64,000 nucleotides of DNA from Bacillus cereus ATCC 14579 (GTDB taxonomy: Bacteria > Bacillota > Bacilli > Bacillales > Bacillaceae_G), in contig NC_004722.1 of the NCBI RefSeq assembly GCF_000007825.1, forward strand, positions 908,501-972,500, read 5' to 3'. The notes below the pieces were generated by a model that was given only the letters and a program-made list of their open reading frames with translations, was not told the DNA's origin and made no database searches. Made by a program: the position numbers and the translations under genes. Of the stretch, positions 44,407 through 53,410 are shown piece by piece. The first letter of the stretch is position 1. Each line of letters begins with the position of its first letter.

Positions 44407-45013
44407 GTTTATTTTGATTCCAATAACGATAATTATGTAACTCTTCAAACTCTACCAACAGTTTTATAGGGACCTTTACAATTTTCGGATTAGAAACTAA
44501 CCTTACAAGTCTTGAAATTCCACCTAACTCTACAATTACTCTATTTGAAAATTTTACAACTAACCACACTAAGACTCTTATTTGTTTTAGTTTTAGCTTT
44601 GTATTTGCTGCGTTCGTCACATTGACTAGTAGAACATTTAAATCCACAACTCCACAAACAATTAGATTAACACCAGGGAGATACAAGGACTTTCTTATTT
44701 GAGGATGTTAAATGCCACTTCAGTTAACGCCTCATCAAGGCCATTATTTATCCAACAAACAACATATATTTTTTGTGATAAACCAAATTCATATTACTGT
44801 GAGAATAGTGATTATGGTTATTAGTAGTTATTAAAGAGGGCCTTGGCTCTTTTTTATTTTCTTTCGACATAATATGACAATATATGAATTAATAGTTTGG
44901 TATTATTATCTAGAAATCTTACATTTATCTACAAATTATTATTGTATTTTTAATTTTTTAAATGTAAAATATTTCAATGTAAATACATACCATTTAGGGG
45001 GATAAAGAAATTT
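44407..45013. other. Stretch without an assignable gene
   Basis: An open frame without a start runs 44433-44702 (+; contains FGLETNLTSLEIPPNSTITL) and may be a decayed surface-protein gene. A hairpin AAAGAG-GGCCTTGG-CTCTTTTTT lies near 44833. The right part is AT-rich promoter DNA for the LPNTA protein. Confidence 0.35.
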
Positions 45014-45601
45014 ATGAAAAAATTATTAGCTTCAGCAACAGCGGTAACACTATTAACAGTGGGGTACAGTTCTTCTGCATTTGCAGCTAAGAGTCCTAAT
45101 GATACAAAAAACTGTGGCCATTTTAAAAGTCAACAAGATGCTCAAGCATTCTGGGATCAAAATGGATATGGTGTTGGAAATGATCCGCACCGTTTAGATA
45201 ATGATAAAGACGGCATTCCATGTGAAGATTATAAATATCCAAAGAGCACAAATACTACAACAGAAAATAAAGAAACTACTAAACCTCAAGAACAACCTAA
45301 ACAAGAAAATACTAAACAGGAAAACACTAAACAAGAACCTGTTAAACAAGAAAACACTAAGCAAGAGAATTCAAAACAAAACAACCAAACAACAAATAAT
45401 AAACAAGAACAAACCAAGCCTCAAACAACTGCAAAAGAAACAAAGAAAAATACTAATACAGTTGTGAAAAAAGAAACAAAAAAACAAGGTGAAAAATTAC
45501 CTAATACAGCATCAAACGGTGTTACAATGATGCTAGCAAGCTTAGGATTAGCATTAGCTGGATCTGTATTAATGTTCCGTCGTAAAAAGACAAACGCATA
45601 A
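45014..45601 (+). CDS. LPNTA-anchored surface protein with Excalibur domain
   Basis: 195 residues, GGGGGG site. Signal peptide MKKLLASATAVTLLTVGYSS ends near AFA-A (~24). Then an Excalibur calcium-binding domain: NCGHFKSQQDAQAFWDQNGY and DNDKDGIPCEDY with the D-x-D-x-D-G-x-x-C-E loop. A Lys/Gln/Thr/Asn-rich stalk (KQEN repeats) follows, and the C-terminus is a sortase signal: LPNTA, a hydrophobic span and RRKKTNA. LPNTA is the motif used by class D sortases in the B. cereus/anthracis group; such a sortase is encoded next. Confidence 0.9.
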   Translation: MKKLLASATAVTLLTVGYSSSAFAAKSPNDTKNCGHFKSQQDAQAFWDQNGYGVGNDPHRLDNDKDGIPCEDYKYPKSTNTTTENKETTKPQEQPKQENTKQENTKQEPVKQENTKQENSKQNNQTTNNKQEQTKPQTTAKETKKNTNTVVKKETKKQGEKLPNTASNGVTMMLASLGLALAGSVLMFRRKKTNA

Positions 45602-45612
45602 AATAGTTCCTT

Positions 45613-45640
45613 AAAACGGCAGGAGAAATCCTGTCGTTTT
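45613..45640 (+). terminator. Hairpin terminator between surface protein and sortase
   Basis: AAAACGGCAGGA-GAAA-TCCTGTCGTTTT. It may reduce rather than stop sortase transcription. Confidence 0.75.
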
Positions 45641-45657
45641 CAAATGGAGTGATAAAA

Positions 45658-46320
45658 GTGAATAAAAAACAATGGATAGGCTTATGTTTAACTGTTATTG
45701 GACTTACTATCTTTTCCTATTATTTTCTGGAATGGTATAGTGCTAGACAATCAGCAGAGTCGTTAACAACTAGCGAGGCTAAACAATATGAGATCTCCAC
45801 ACCTTCTAAAGAAAATGAAACGCAAAACATCAATCAAACAGAGACAGAGATAAAGACTGACACTTCATTACAAGAAGAACCTGTACAAATTCCTGCTTCA
45901 AAGGTAAACCATCAGTTAGGAGATAAAGTAGCATATTTAATTATCCCTAAAATACAAAAGAAATACTCTATATATTGGGGAGCTGATGATAAAGTACTAA
46001 AAAAGGGTGTAGGTATGTTTGTTAGTGACTTAACTACTACACCATCTGGAAATGGTCATACAGTTTTAAGTGGACATAGAGATACTGTTTTTACCGAGCT
46101 TGGTCAATTAAAGGAAAATGACCAACTTATCGTGGAATATGAAAATAAAACATATACATATGAAATTAACAAGCATTGGATAACAGATTCAGAAGATCGA
46201 ACAGTTATTGTAGAAAAAAGTGAGCCGACATTAACATTAACAACTTGTTATCCTTTTGACTATATAGGAGACGCTCCAGATCGGTACATAATTGAAGCAT
46301 CTCTACTTTCTATTCATTGA
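45658..46320 (+). CDS. srtD: Class D sortase
   Basis: 220 residues from the GTG at 45658 (ATGGAG 8 bp upstream). One N-terminal membrane span (WIGLCLTVIGLTIFSYYFL), a spacer, and the sortase barrel. Catalytic residues: His140 in LSGHRDT, Cys197 in LTLTTCYPF, Arg209 in DAPDRYII. It sits on the outer face and attaches LPNTA proteins to the wall; the upstream gene is its obvious substrate. Class D is assigned from the TLTTCYPF context and the LPNTA substrate. Sortase C/D naming varies in the B. anthracis literature, so the symbol is tentative. Confidence 0.8.
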   Translation: MNKKQWIGLCLTVIGLTIFSYYFLEWYSARQSAESLTTSEAKQYEISTPSKENETQNINQTETEIKTDTSLQEEPVQIPASKVNHQLGDKVAYLIIPKIQKKYSIYWGADDKVLKKGVGMFVSDLTTTPSGNGHTVLSGHRDTVFTELGQLKENDQLIVEYENKTYTYEINKHWITDSEDRTVIVEKSEPTLTLTTCYPFDYIGDAPDRYIIEASLLSIH

Positions 46321-46325
46321 TGAGG

Positions 46326-46408
46326 ATGGAAAGTCCAATACACATTAGTAAAATTAAAGTGGTTATCGAGTCGGAGAAAGGCACCTTAGAGTGTCTTTTT
46401 TTATATAA
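46326..46408 (+). repeat. Dispersed intergenic repeat, inverted copy near 49079-49155
   Basis: AAAGGCACCTTAGAGTGTCTT and AAGTCCAATA... segments match, in reverse, the stretch at 49079-49155. Both end at a hairpin-like AAGACAC / GTGTCTT motif. Confidence 0.5.
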
Positions 46409-46507
46409 TTTAGTTGCCCATATGGAAAGTTTGTTATAGTTTTTTGTTTAGCGTGATTTTTTTCGAAATGCTGGCGGCACCCCATCGCTATCAACCTAAC
46501 AGAACAG

Positions 46508-46628
46508 GTTGCTCCCAAAAGTTTTTTATACAAAATAACATCAAAAAATACGTCTTGAACAAGCGTTAAAAAAGACAACTGAAGGGCAAGTATACCCTTT
46601 TGGAATCTTTTTAAGAGAAAATGATAAA
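46508..46628 (+). pseudogene. 121-bp duplicated fragment of the GNAT gene
   Basis: Nearly identical to 43971-44091 in the same orientation, with no start or stop of its own. It ends at ATGATAAA and runs into the start of the membrane gene that follows. Confidence 0.85.
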
Positions 46629-46650
46629 ATGAAGGTAATATTAGGGAATT

Positions 46651-47043
46651 GTGAGGATGATTACGTTGCTTACTTTGATAAAATTTGTAGTTAGTTATGC
46701 TGCAAGTCTATTTGCTTTTATTTTTGGATGGTTCTTAATTTCATATATTTTTAATCCTAGCTTTATTCACCCAGACGTTTTACAGGGGTTCATAAAAACT
46801 ATCGTCACTTATGGTAGTATACCAGCTCTTATAGCTTGTCTAATTGGGGAAGTTTTATATAGGAAAATTAAACGATGTCGAGAGTTTCAATTTGGAATTC
46901 CTTTATTTATAGGACTAGCAGTTATCTATACACTTATACCATTTCTTTTTCTTTTTACTTTTTCTTTTTCACATTTCTTTTATTTCGTAGCACCTGTTAT
47001 GATGGGGTCCTTAGCTTTTTATGTAGTGCGTAGAAAAATATAA
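46651..47043 (+). CDS. Four-span membrane protein, unknown function
   Basis: 130 residues from the GTG at 46651 (TTAGGG upstream); the ATG at 46657 is too close to a GAGG. Four hydrophobic segments: FVVSYAASLFAFIFGWFLI, IVTYGSIPALIACLIG, GIPLFIGLAVIYTLIPFLFLF, and FFYFVAPVMMGSLAFYVV. No family recognised. It lies directly after the GNAT gene scar. Confidence 0.6.
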   Translation: MRMITLLTLIKFVVSYAASLFAFIFGWFLISYIFNPSFIHPDVLQGFIKTIVTYGSIPALIACLIGEVLYRKIKRCREFQFGIPLFIGLAVIYTLIPFLFLFTFSFSHFFYFVAPVMMGSLAFYVVRRKI

Positions 47044-47074
47044 TTATAATAGATATGTCTAAATCACTAGTTTC

Positions 47075-47113
47075 AAAAAGCCTTCACGCAATAATGATTG
47101 CATGAAGGCTTTT
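47075..47113. terminator. Bidirectional terminator
   Basis: AAAAAGCCTTCA / TGAAGGCTTTT between convergent genes. Confidence 0.85.
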
Positions 47114-47122
47114 GATGTTTTC

Positions 47123-48505
47123 TTATTTTTTTGTCTCGTTAACCCATGTAATAATGTCCTGGATGACGTACTCGGGAACATTAGCAGGGATTTCATATTC
47201 ACTAGGGAGGCTTAATTCCCCGTCACCCTCCGTGAAGAAATGATTCAATTTCGGGTATTTTTTGAACTGAACATTCCTGCGGTTTGCAAGCCCTTCTTGC
47301 CATTTTGTATATTCATTTTTTACTGTTACTTGATAATCGCGTGCTCCTTGCAGAATGAGTAAAGGCTCTTTTCGTGATTTTGCCTCTTCAACTGGACGCC
47401 ACCTAGAAACATCATACATAAAATGAGGTGACCCAAAATTGTAGCCAGCTGGAGGATGATCAGGATTGAAAGTAGGATCCTGAATAAAAGCAGCCTGTCT
47501 TTTTAGTTCATCGATTTCTTCCTGTGGTTTCCCAAGGTATTGATACTGATCAATGGCAATGTCAGTCAAAGGGTGTGCAGGTGGTGCGAGTAAGATACTT
47601 CCTCGAACAAGTGAAGAAGGCGCTTTGCTCAGTATACGCGGCATTGTGCCAGCTCCTTGGCTATGTCCGAGAATGAAAATATTATTTGGATCAATGCCTT
47701 CCTGCTGCGCTGCGGATTTTGCTGCATATATAGCATCATCTGTAGTATCACGGTCTAACGTAACGGGTTCTGCACTCATCTTTAATGCATGTTCTAAGGT
47801 ACGTTTTTCATAGCGCAACACTGCAATTCCGTTGGATGAAAGGCCCACCGCAAGGTCTCGTAAGATTTTTGTTCCCAAATAGGTAGCATCGCGATCATGG
47901 ATGCCAGCACCATGCACAAGAACAACGACGGGTACCTTTTCACCACGCTGATGCTTCGGAACTGTTAATGTCGCTGGTAACGGATAGGTAGAATTTCCAA
48001 TGACGATTTCACGTTCTTGATAGGAGTCAGGTTGATCATAGCTAGGATGTGGGATGGTATAAGATTCTTCGGGTGGCCTTTCTCCAATTTCATCTACTTT
48101 CCCGCCAGGTGTGAATTTAAGGAGTAGCGGTATGGTAGTTCCTTCGGTAGCTGCTGGAATTTCTACCGTCTGATGGACCAAGTTTCGTTCTTTTATCACG
48201 GGGGTTCCCATGCTTTTTATCCCGCTCCAGCCACTTTGTGTCCACCAGTTTTGTAATGTGGTTGCTGTAAACTTGGATTGAAAAGCAGTTGACGTCAACT
48301 GTAGTGCCTCTGCATACTTACCTTGCTGGAGATATTCAAAAAATAATGATGTACGCTCCGTTAAAGAGACTAGTTTCTTTTCAGCAGATTGTTCTTCGCG
48401 TGTATCTGCGTGAATAGTTGTTGTAAGCGGGAAAGATGAAACGCCTAAAGAAAAGAGTAGGGGAAAGGTAAGTACTGATCTTTGTATTTTCTTTTTTTTA
48501 TTCAT
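47123..48505 (-). CDS. Secreted alpha/beta hydrolase with DUF3887-like N-domain
   Basis: 460 residues, GGAGGT site. A signal peptide (~1-33, ends near IHA-D). The N-domain (ERTSLFFEYLQQGKYAEALQ onward, ~45-140) is like DUF3887. The hydrolase part has oxyanion-type VVVLVHGAGIHDRD, nucleophile Ser282 in ILGHSQGAG, an acid in LLILQGARDYQV, and a His in PKLNHFFTEG. It should act outside the cell on esters or peptides, as in the acyl-peptidase or dipeptidyl-peptidase-like group; the substrate is unknown. There is no lipobox, so the product is released or wall-bound. Confidence 0.8.
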   Translation of the reverse strand: MNKKKKIQRSVLTFPLLFSLGVSSFPLTTTIHADTREEQSAEKKLVSLTERTSLFFEYLQQGKYAEALQLTSTAFQSKFTATTLQNWWTQSGWSGIKSMGTPVIKERNLVHQTVEIPAATEGTTIPLLLKFTPGGKVDEIGERPPEESYTIPHPSYDQPDSYQEREIVIGNSTYPLPATLTVPKHQRGEKVPVVVLVHGAGIHDRDATYLGTKILRDLAVGLSSNGIAVLRYEKRTLEHALKMSAEPVTLDRDTTDDAIYAAKSAAQQEGIDPNNIFILGHSQGAGTMPRILSKAPSSLVRGSILLAPPAHPLTDIAIDQYQYLGKPQEEIDELKRQAAFIQDPTFNPDHPPAGYNFGSPHFMYDVSRWRPVEEAKSRKEPLLILQGARDYQVTVKNEYTKWQEGLANRRNVQFKKYPKLNHFFTEGDGELSLPSEYEIPANVPEYVIQDIITWVNETKK

Positions 48506-48911
48506 GTTTTAACCTCCAATACGTGATGGTACAAAACAGGTATGGTAATTAGAATTCTGGTGCGAAAACTTCAAAATATTTGCAAGCAATCTCCAAAACT
48601 TGGACATACTCATATTATTATTCTAAAAAAACGTAGCTTTCTTCTCTTGTCACATGCATATTAATCCCAGAAATAATCTTTCTTCCTTCACTTTATATTT
48701 TGATTATACGAAACAAAGCTCTCGTTTTTCTTACTTGATACTTACAAATTCCTTAAGTAAAGGATATTTTAAAATCTTAGCTTGATGAATATGTAGCGGT
48801 ACTCCTATGTTAAGAGATAGCTTAAGGACCGAGGATTATATTGTTTTTATAAAGGGTTGATGTTATGTTTGTTTTGTAACATATCGTGTTTTATGCATGT
48901 AGGAGGATTTA
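48506..48911. other. Gene-free stretch
   Basis: About 400 bp without a reading frame or clear repeat; divergent promoters for the hydrolase (-) and a small lipoprotein (+) must lie here. Confidence 0.4.
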
Positions 48912-49040
48912 TTGAAGAAATTATTAATATTGTTTTTATTAGCTACATTTTGTCTACAGATTACAGGATGTTCTAATAATATGGGTACACTAAGGGAGAA
49001 GTCTAAACGCATCAATAAAGGGTGGTACAAACATATGTAA
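48912..49040 (+). CDS. Very small lipoprotein
   Basis: 42 residues from a TTG with AGGAGG 5 bp upstream. MKKLLILFLLATFCLQITGC is a lipoprotein signal with lipobox ITGC; the mature part is only 23 residues (SNNMGTLREKSKRINKGWYK). It resembles entericidin-like or small stress lipoproteins in size, but I see no family match. The stop lies inside the following hairpin. Confidence 0.6.
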   Translation: MKKLLILFLLATFCLQITGCSNNMGTLREKSKRINKGWYKHM

Positions 49041-49058
49041 TAGTTTGTATCACCCTTT
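49017..49058 (+). terminator. Hairpin overlapping the small lipoprotein stop codon
   Basis: AAAGGGTG-GTACAAAC pairs with GTTTGTAT-CACCCTTT; the stop codon lies in the loop. Confidence 0.75.
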
Positions 49059-49078
49059 GTTGATGATAGAAGTCATAA

Positions 49079-49155
49079 AGAAAAGACACCCTAAGGTGCC
49101 TTCCTTCGACTTGAACCATCTTAATTTTAATAATATATTGGACTCCCATCCAACT
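49079..49155 (-). repeat. Dispersed intergenic repeat, inverted copy of 46326-46408
   Basis: AAGACACCCTAAGGTGCCTTC and the TTGGACTCCC end match the other copy in reverse. Confidence 0.5.
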
Positions 49156-49290
49156 ATTATTTTACCATGTTAAATTGTTTTATTCATTGAGAAATATGCT
49201 TTAAATATATATTTTTAAAAAATATATAGATTTGAACAATATGTATACGAGCCACATATCAAAAAAAGACACTCTCAAGAGTGCCTCTCC

Positions 49291-49416
49291 TTAGCAGCCG
49301 AATCCGCCGCCCCAACAGCTAGCGCCAACAATGATTAATAAGATGAAGAGCACAACAAGTAAGGCAAATCCGCCGCCGAAACCACAGCCTCCACCACAAC
49401 TACCTCCATAGCCCAT
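49291..49416 (-). CDS. YjcZ-family sporulation peptide
   Basis: 41 residues: MGYGGSCGGGCGFGGGFALL, then VVLFILLIIVGASCWGGGFGC. It is paralogous to 43621 but has a longer Gly/Cys-rich tail. GGAGGAG precedes the ATG. The downstream GACACTC-TCAA-GAGTGCCTC hairpin acts as terminator. Confidence 0.85.
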   Translation of the reverse strand: MGYGGSCGGGCGFGGGFALLVVLFILLIIVGASCWGGGFGC

Positions 49417-49613
49417 ATTAACTCCTCCTTCCATAAAGCCCATTTATTAATGGATTTAATTTAATTTATGTTTTTAAGGGTGAATGGAGCAGGTCCTTAA
49501 AAAAATAAAAGGATTTTGGAAGTTAAAAAGAGTTGACGATCTTATTTTTGTCACCGGAATTTTGTCTTCTACATATTGTATTTTATTCTGTGTATTGGGG
49601 GAAGGAGGATCTT

Positions 49614-49874
49614 ATGGCTAATTCTGAGATGATTTTACGTTTACTTACGGATTTAAAGATTGAACAACAATTGTTGAAAGAACAGTTAGAGAAAATGCAA
49701 ACAGCTGTGACTATTCTTGAAGAAAAGTCAGTGACGCTTAAAGAAAAACCAGCGACTCTTAAAGAAAAAACAATGACTCCTGAAGAAAAACCATCTGTTA
49801 CAAAGCAAAGAGCTTTTTCTGGACGCCCAACATCTTTTCGTGATTGGAGAGCAGCTGCTCAAAAAAATTCATAA
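49614..49874 (+). CDS. Coiled-coil protein with EKP repeats, unknown function
   Basis: 86 residues from the ATG at 49614 (GAAGGAGGA upstream). The N-terminal half is helical coiled-coil (MILRLLTDLKIEQQLLKEQL), the middle has four degenerate units of the form T-L-K-E-K-P/S, and the tail is basic (FSGRPTSFRDWRAAAQK). No family recognised; repeat number may vary between strains. Confidence 0.6.
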   Translation: MANSEMILRLLTDLKIEQQLLKEQLEKMQTAVTILEEKSVTLKEKPATLKEKTMTPEEKPSVTKQRAFSGRPTSFRDWRAAAQKNS

Positions 49875-49880
49875 AACTAT

Positions 49881-49917
49881 AAAAAAAGAAGACATCAATT
49901 AAGATGTCTTCTTTTGC
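49881..49917 (+). terminator. Terminator of the coiled-coil gene
   Basis: GAAGACATC-AATTAA-GATGTCTTC with A and T runs on either side. Confidence 0.85.
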
Positions 49918-50092
49918 TTGTACAATCCAAATGAAGTTAAGAAGATATATCCATATTGCTTTAGAAATAAGAAGAAAATAACGATTGTCGACTCCTATTT
50001 TAGTTATCTATTATTTGTTTTAATTCATTTATTCGTATTATTTTTTGAGAGCCCCAGTAATGAGGCCTTTTTTATAATTGTGTTAAAGTAGA

Positions 50093-50117
50093 AACCCCTC
50101 AAGCGTAGTGAGGGGTT
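50093..50117 (-). terminator. Terminator of the PAF-AH-like gene
   Basis: AACCCCTC-AAGCGTAGT-GAGGGGTT. Confidence 0.7.
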
Positions 50118-50142
50118 ACATGACTAGGGAAATGAATGATTA

Positions 50143-51549
50143 TTAGTGTTTCATGAGCTGAAGTTCAGGATATTGCTTCTGAATTTCTTCTAAATGATTT
50201 TCGTTTATCCCTTTTAAATTTTGATCAAAGAAGCTAGTTACTAGTTTATTAATGAGTGTATAATTTGTGGCTACATCTTCGTCTGGTTCATTAATAATAG
50301 GTGAAAATGCTGCTAAATCTGTAAAACTGGTATGGTTTGTTTTTGGAATTACCACTGTGTACACGCCCGGTTTTTCAATCGTTTTATTTCTTAAATAGGA
50401 TATTTCCAATAATTCATTTTGGATTCCGGTTGTCTTTTGATTCTCCGCTTCTTTCATATAATGAATCGTCGCCTCAGCATTCATCAACATGAATGGTTTC
50501 TGAGGACCGTCTTTAGGCATTGGGTCGCCAAACAATCCGCCATCCATATCAATTGCAGCTTTAATACGCGTATCCTTTACTAGCATCTGTGCGGAGGTTG
50601 CTCCGCCAAAAGAGTGACCGAACATTCCAATTTTGTCATAGTTAATTAAGTCTGCAATCGTTTTAAAACTTTTATCGAAATTACCTTTTATTACTTCGTT
50701 TAAAACAAAAGTAGTATCCTGTTCCCATTTTTGAACTATGGTATTTAAGGCCGTAGGTGTATTTTCAATTGGTATAGAGTCTACACGGTTTCCGTTAGGG
50801 AAAATCGTTGTTGCTGCATATCCTGTGAAATTAAGAGCGATTACTACATAGCCTTGACTAGCTAATTCCTCTAACTGGAATGTATTTTGTTGACTATATA
50901 ATCCCATCCCATGGCCGAATAAAAGGAGGGGGAATTTTTCTTTAGCTTGAAGTGGCTTAGCATTTTGATAAGAATGTGTTTTTGTCAGCCCTAAATGTGT
51001 CGTTACGATATACGGAGCACCGTTTGTTACTGCCAATTGTTCACCCAGTTCGTTTATGTTCTCAAAATAGGCAGAAGGATTCCCTGATCCTTTTGCGGCA
51101 GGATAGTATACTTGTATCATTAACTCACGATTTCCATGATTATTTGGTACAGTTGTTTCTTTTCGATTTGTATCAATTAAATGAAAAGCTTTCGTGCCTA
51201 CTGTATATTTTCCAGTAGGCTCTGGGAGTGTTATGATCGGAAAAAGTAAAGGTAATGTAAACATTACGATAGCAGTTACGATAATTCCTAAACCTTTTAA
51301 AACTTTCATCACTAACTTTTTAGAAACGGCTGTAGTTTTTGGTTTCAAAAAAACTTGTAATGTTAAAACGAACAATAAGAAATAGGCGGGAATCATGCGC
51401 CAGTTTGCACCAATTACAATGATAGTGGCAAGTAATAATGTATAATTTATTAGTAAAATGACTCCATTTTTTTTCGTCAAACCCCGTTTGATAAAGATGG
51501 GAATGATACTAGATAAAAGTAATGCAGCAACAAAAATGATTTCTAACAT
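50143..51549 (-). CDS. Membrane-anchored PAF-acetylhydrolase-like esterase
   Basis: 468 residues, AAAGGAG site. The N-terminal ~105 residues form four membrane spans; the rest is an alpha/beta hydrolase. LLLFGHGMGLYSQ supplies the oxyanion region, the nucleophile is Ser313 in MFGHSFGGATSA, a likely acid lies in DMDGGLFGDP, and a late His is in IPKTNHTSF. This is the pattern of PAF acetylhydrolase isoform II and Bacillus relatives, which split short acyl esters. The catalytic part would lie on the outer side. The membrane domain is an addition to the basic family. Confidence 0.8.
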   Translation of the reverse strand: MLEIIFVAALLLSSIIPIFIKRGLTKKNGVILLINYTLLLATIIVIGANWRMIPAYFLLFVLTLQVFLKPKTTAVSKKLVMKVLKGLGIIVTAIVMFTLPLLFPIITLPEPTGKYTVGTKAFHLIDTNRKETTVPNNHGNRELMIQVYYPAAKGSGNPSAYFENINELGEQLAVTNGAPYIVTTHLGLTKTHSYQNAKPLQAKEKFPLLLFGHGMGLYSQQNTFQLEELASQGYVVIALNFTGYAATTIFPNGNRVDSIPIENTPTALNTIVQKWEQDTTFVLNEVIKGNFDKSFKTIADLINYDKIGMFGHSFGGATSAQMLVKDTRIKAAIDMDGGLFGDPMPKDGPQKPFMLMNAEATIHYMKEAENQKTTGIQNELLEISYLRNKTIEKPGVYTVVIPKTNHTSFTDLAAFSPIINEPDEDVATNYTLINKLVTSFFDQNLKGINENHLEEIQKQYPELQLMKH

Positions 51550-51670
51550 TTTTAGCTCCTTTCCTAATCAACATAAATATAGATTGATAATTTAAAACCT
51601 TCTCAATTATATAACTATCTTTGATAATTGTATGCATGTAAGTAAGTTTAGAATGTTTTTATATGACATT

Positions 51671-51698
51671 AAAAAAAGTACTCATACGAGTACTTTTT
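51671..51698. terminator. Terminator-type hairpin
   Basis: AAAAAAAGTACTC-ATAC-GAGTACTTTTT. Confidence 0.8.
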
Positions 51699-51721
51699 CT
51701 TAAATGAATTATTATTTATTT

Positions 51722-51823
51722 TTAAACCGTTCCCCATAAATGATAAACCATACCGATAACAAAAAATGCTAGTCCTACAAATAAAACAATTAAAGCAAGC
51801 ACTCCATTTTTATTATGTTCCAT
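51722..51823 (-). CDS. Very small single-span membrane peptide
   Basis: 33 residues: MEHNKNGVLALIVLFVGLAF, then FVIGMVYHLWGTV, with AAGGAG 8 bp before the ATG. One membrane span with short charged head. It lies between hairpins and is probably a real small peptide; function unknown. Confidence 0.55.
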   Translation of the reverse strand: MEHNKNGVLALIVLFVGLAFFVIGMVYHLWGTV

Positions 51824-51856
51824 AAAATTAGCTCCTTTTTCATTTACTTACATACA

Positions 51857-51918
51857 AAAAGCCTTTAGTCGTAATTATGGCTAAAGGCCTTAATCTTCAT
51901 ACTTTGTAGTTTATAAAA
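51857..51918. repeat. Dispersed intergenic repeat, copy 1
   Basis: AAAAGCCTTTAGTCGTAATTA followed by a partly complementary GGCTAAAGGCCTT and TCATACTTTGTAGTTTATAAA. A second copy in the same orientation is at 53298-53358. The first half also folds as a hairpin. Confidence 0.6.
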
Positions 51919-51976
51919 AAGTTGTACTTCTGTATTAATTTGGAATATGATTATTTAAAGAGAAGGTGATGAGTAC

Positions 51977-52561
51977 ATGCAGGAAACAAAACAATTCCCG
52001 CTTATATCGGGAAATCTCTCATTAGATTTAGTAAATACAGAGTTAGTTAGGCGTGGACAACGTTATGATTTATTAATAACAGATGAAGATGTATTAGAAT
52101 GGCTACATGTAATAAAGGTTAATCTTCCTTTTTGGAATGAAAAAACACTTATAGGAATTCAGAAGCGAATGGATCAAGTTACATCTAGCATATTAGAGGT
52201 AAGAGAAGTATTGAGAAAACAGTTTGAGGCAATTGCTGATCAGCAAGAAATTTCTAATGATTTTATTACGTATTTAGAAAAACAAATTGAGAAGGCACCA
52301 TTTACATATAAAATCATTGAACAGCAGCTAGTATCTATCCCAGTTGGAGAAATCGAGGATGTACTCGCATCGTTAATTGCATTTGACGCTTTAACGTTAA
52401 TAGCAGAAAATAAGCTTATTTCCCTTAAAAGGTGTTCAAATCCTGACTGTGTTTTATTATTTATAGATAAGAGTGGAAAACGAAAATGGTGTTCTATGAA
52501 AATATGTGGGAACCGGAAAAAGGTAGCAAAATTTCAGGATCGAAAATTTGAGGAAGTTTAG
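51977..52561 (+). CDS. ABATE/CGNR zinc-finger regulator
   Basis: 194 residues. The N-terminal ABATE domain (FPLISGNLSLDLVNTELVRR) binds an unknown stress ligand; the C-terminal CGNR zinc finger is KRCSNPDCVLLFIDKSGKRKWCS-MKICGNRKKV, with four cysteines and the C-G-N-R motif. Such proteins are DNA-binding regulators. The HPP transporter gene follows after a terminator, and regulation of that gene is plausible but only inferred. Confidence 0.85.
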   Translation: MQETKQFPLISGNLSLDLVNTELVRRGQRYDLLITDEDVLEWLHVIKVNLPFWNEKTLIGIQKRMDQVTSSILEVREVLRKQFEAIADQQEISNDFITYLEKQIEKAPFTYKIIEQQLVSIPVGEIEDVLASLIAFDALTLIAENKLISLKRCSNPDCVLLFIDKSGKRKWCSMKICGNRKKVAKFQDRKFEEV

Positions 52562-52562
52562 A

Positions 52563-52594
52563 GAATCAACTTATAACAGTTGATTCTTTTTTTG
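52563..52594 (+). terminator. Terminator of the CGNR gene
   Basis: GAATCAAC-TTATAACA-GTTGATTC and a T7 run. Confidence 0.85.
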
Positions 52595-52677
52595 CATTTT
52601 AAAACTAACCCCTTAAATTAATATTTACAGGTTAGTTATGCCGGGTTATAATTGTTGGTAAATAAAGGAGGAGAACG

Positions 52678-53232
52678 ATGGATAATATAACAGCAACTAA
52701 GCAGAAAGATCCTCAACCAATAAGTGTACGATATTTTACAAAAATGAAAGGGAAAGGAAGAAGCCCATTACAAGTAAATGTAAAGGACTCTTTAACGGGA
52801 CTACTAGGGGGATTTTTAACAATTCTTACCTTAACATATTTAACGAGCATAACCTCTACAGAATTATTAATGGCTCCATTTGGTGCGAGTTGTGTATTAG
52901 CGTTTGGAGTTTGGAATGCGCCATTATCTCAGCCGCGTAATATTATTGGAGGACATTTGATTTCAACTTTCATTGGTCTATCAATATATCATTTGTTTGG
53001 GAATGAATATTGGACAATTGCTTTAGCGGTGGGGATGGCAATAGCCGTTATGATGTTAACGAGAACGACGCACCCTCCGGCAGGCGCCGATCCGATTATC
53101 GTAATTTTAGGGGCAAATAGTTGGAGTTATTTAGTAACACCAGTTTTAATTGGCTCCGTTGTTATTGTAGTTATTGCTTTATTCATTAATAATATGAGTA
53201 GTAAAAGAAGTTATCCAACTTTTTGGATGTAG
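52678..53232 (+). CDS. HPP-family membrane protein
   Basis: 184 residues, AGGAGGAG site. Four or five membrane spans with the family motifs: LMAPFGASCVLAFGVWNAPL, SQPRNIIGGHLIST, and TRTTHPPAGADPIIVI, which contains the H-P-P triad naming the family. Members have been linked to nitrite transport in plastids and cyanobacteria; the bacterial substrate is uncertain. It follows a CGNR-type regulator. Confidence 0.85.
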   Translation: MDNITATKQKDPQPISVRYFTKMKGKGRSPLQVNVKDSLTGLLGGFLTILTLTYLTSITSTELLMAPFGASCVLAFGVWNAPLSQPRNIIGGHLISTFIGLSIYHLFGNEYWTIALAVGMAIAVMMLTRTTHPPAGADPIIVILGANSWSYLVTPVLIGSVVIVVIALFINNMSSKRSYPTFWM

Positions 53233-53297
53233 TTTGTGAAGTGAAAAATAATTTAATTGAGTATTCTATTCTTACTATGTTTTATTTTTTATATAGT

Positions 53298-53358
53298 AAA
53301 AGCCTTAGTCGTAATTGTAGCTAATGGCTTGGGTCCTCATACTTTGTAGTTCATAAAG
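53298..53358. repeat. Dispersed intergenic repeat, copy 2
   Basis: Matches 51857-51918 in the same orientation (AGCCTTAGTCGTAATTG, then TCCTCATACTTTGTAGTTCA), with several substitutions that weaken the hairpin. Confidence 0.6.
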
Positions 53359-53410
53359 AAAAGACACTTTAAAGTGTCTTCTACAGATTTGAATTATTTA
53401 ATTCATGTAA

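Noticed and set aside
44387..44686. Minus-strand 99-residue protein
   Set aside because: No ribosome site and it overlaps the end of the GNAT gene; the plus strand also has an open frame here, so neither is convincing.
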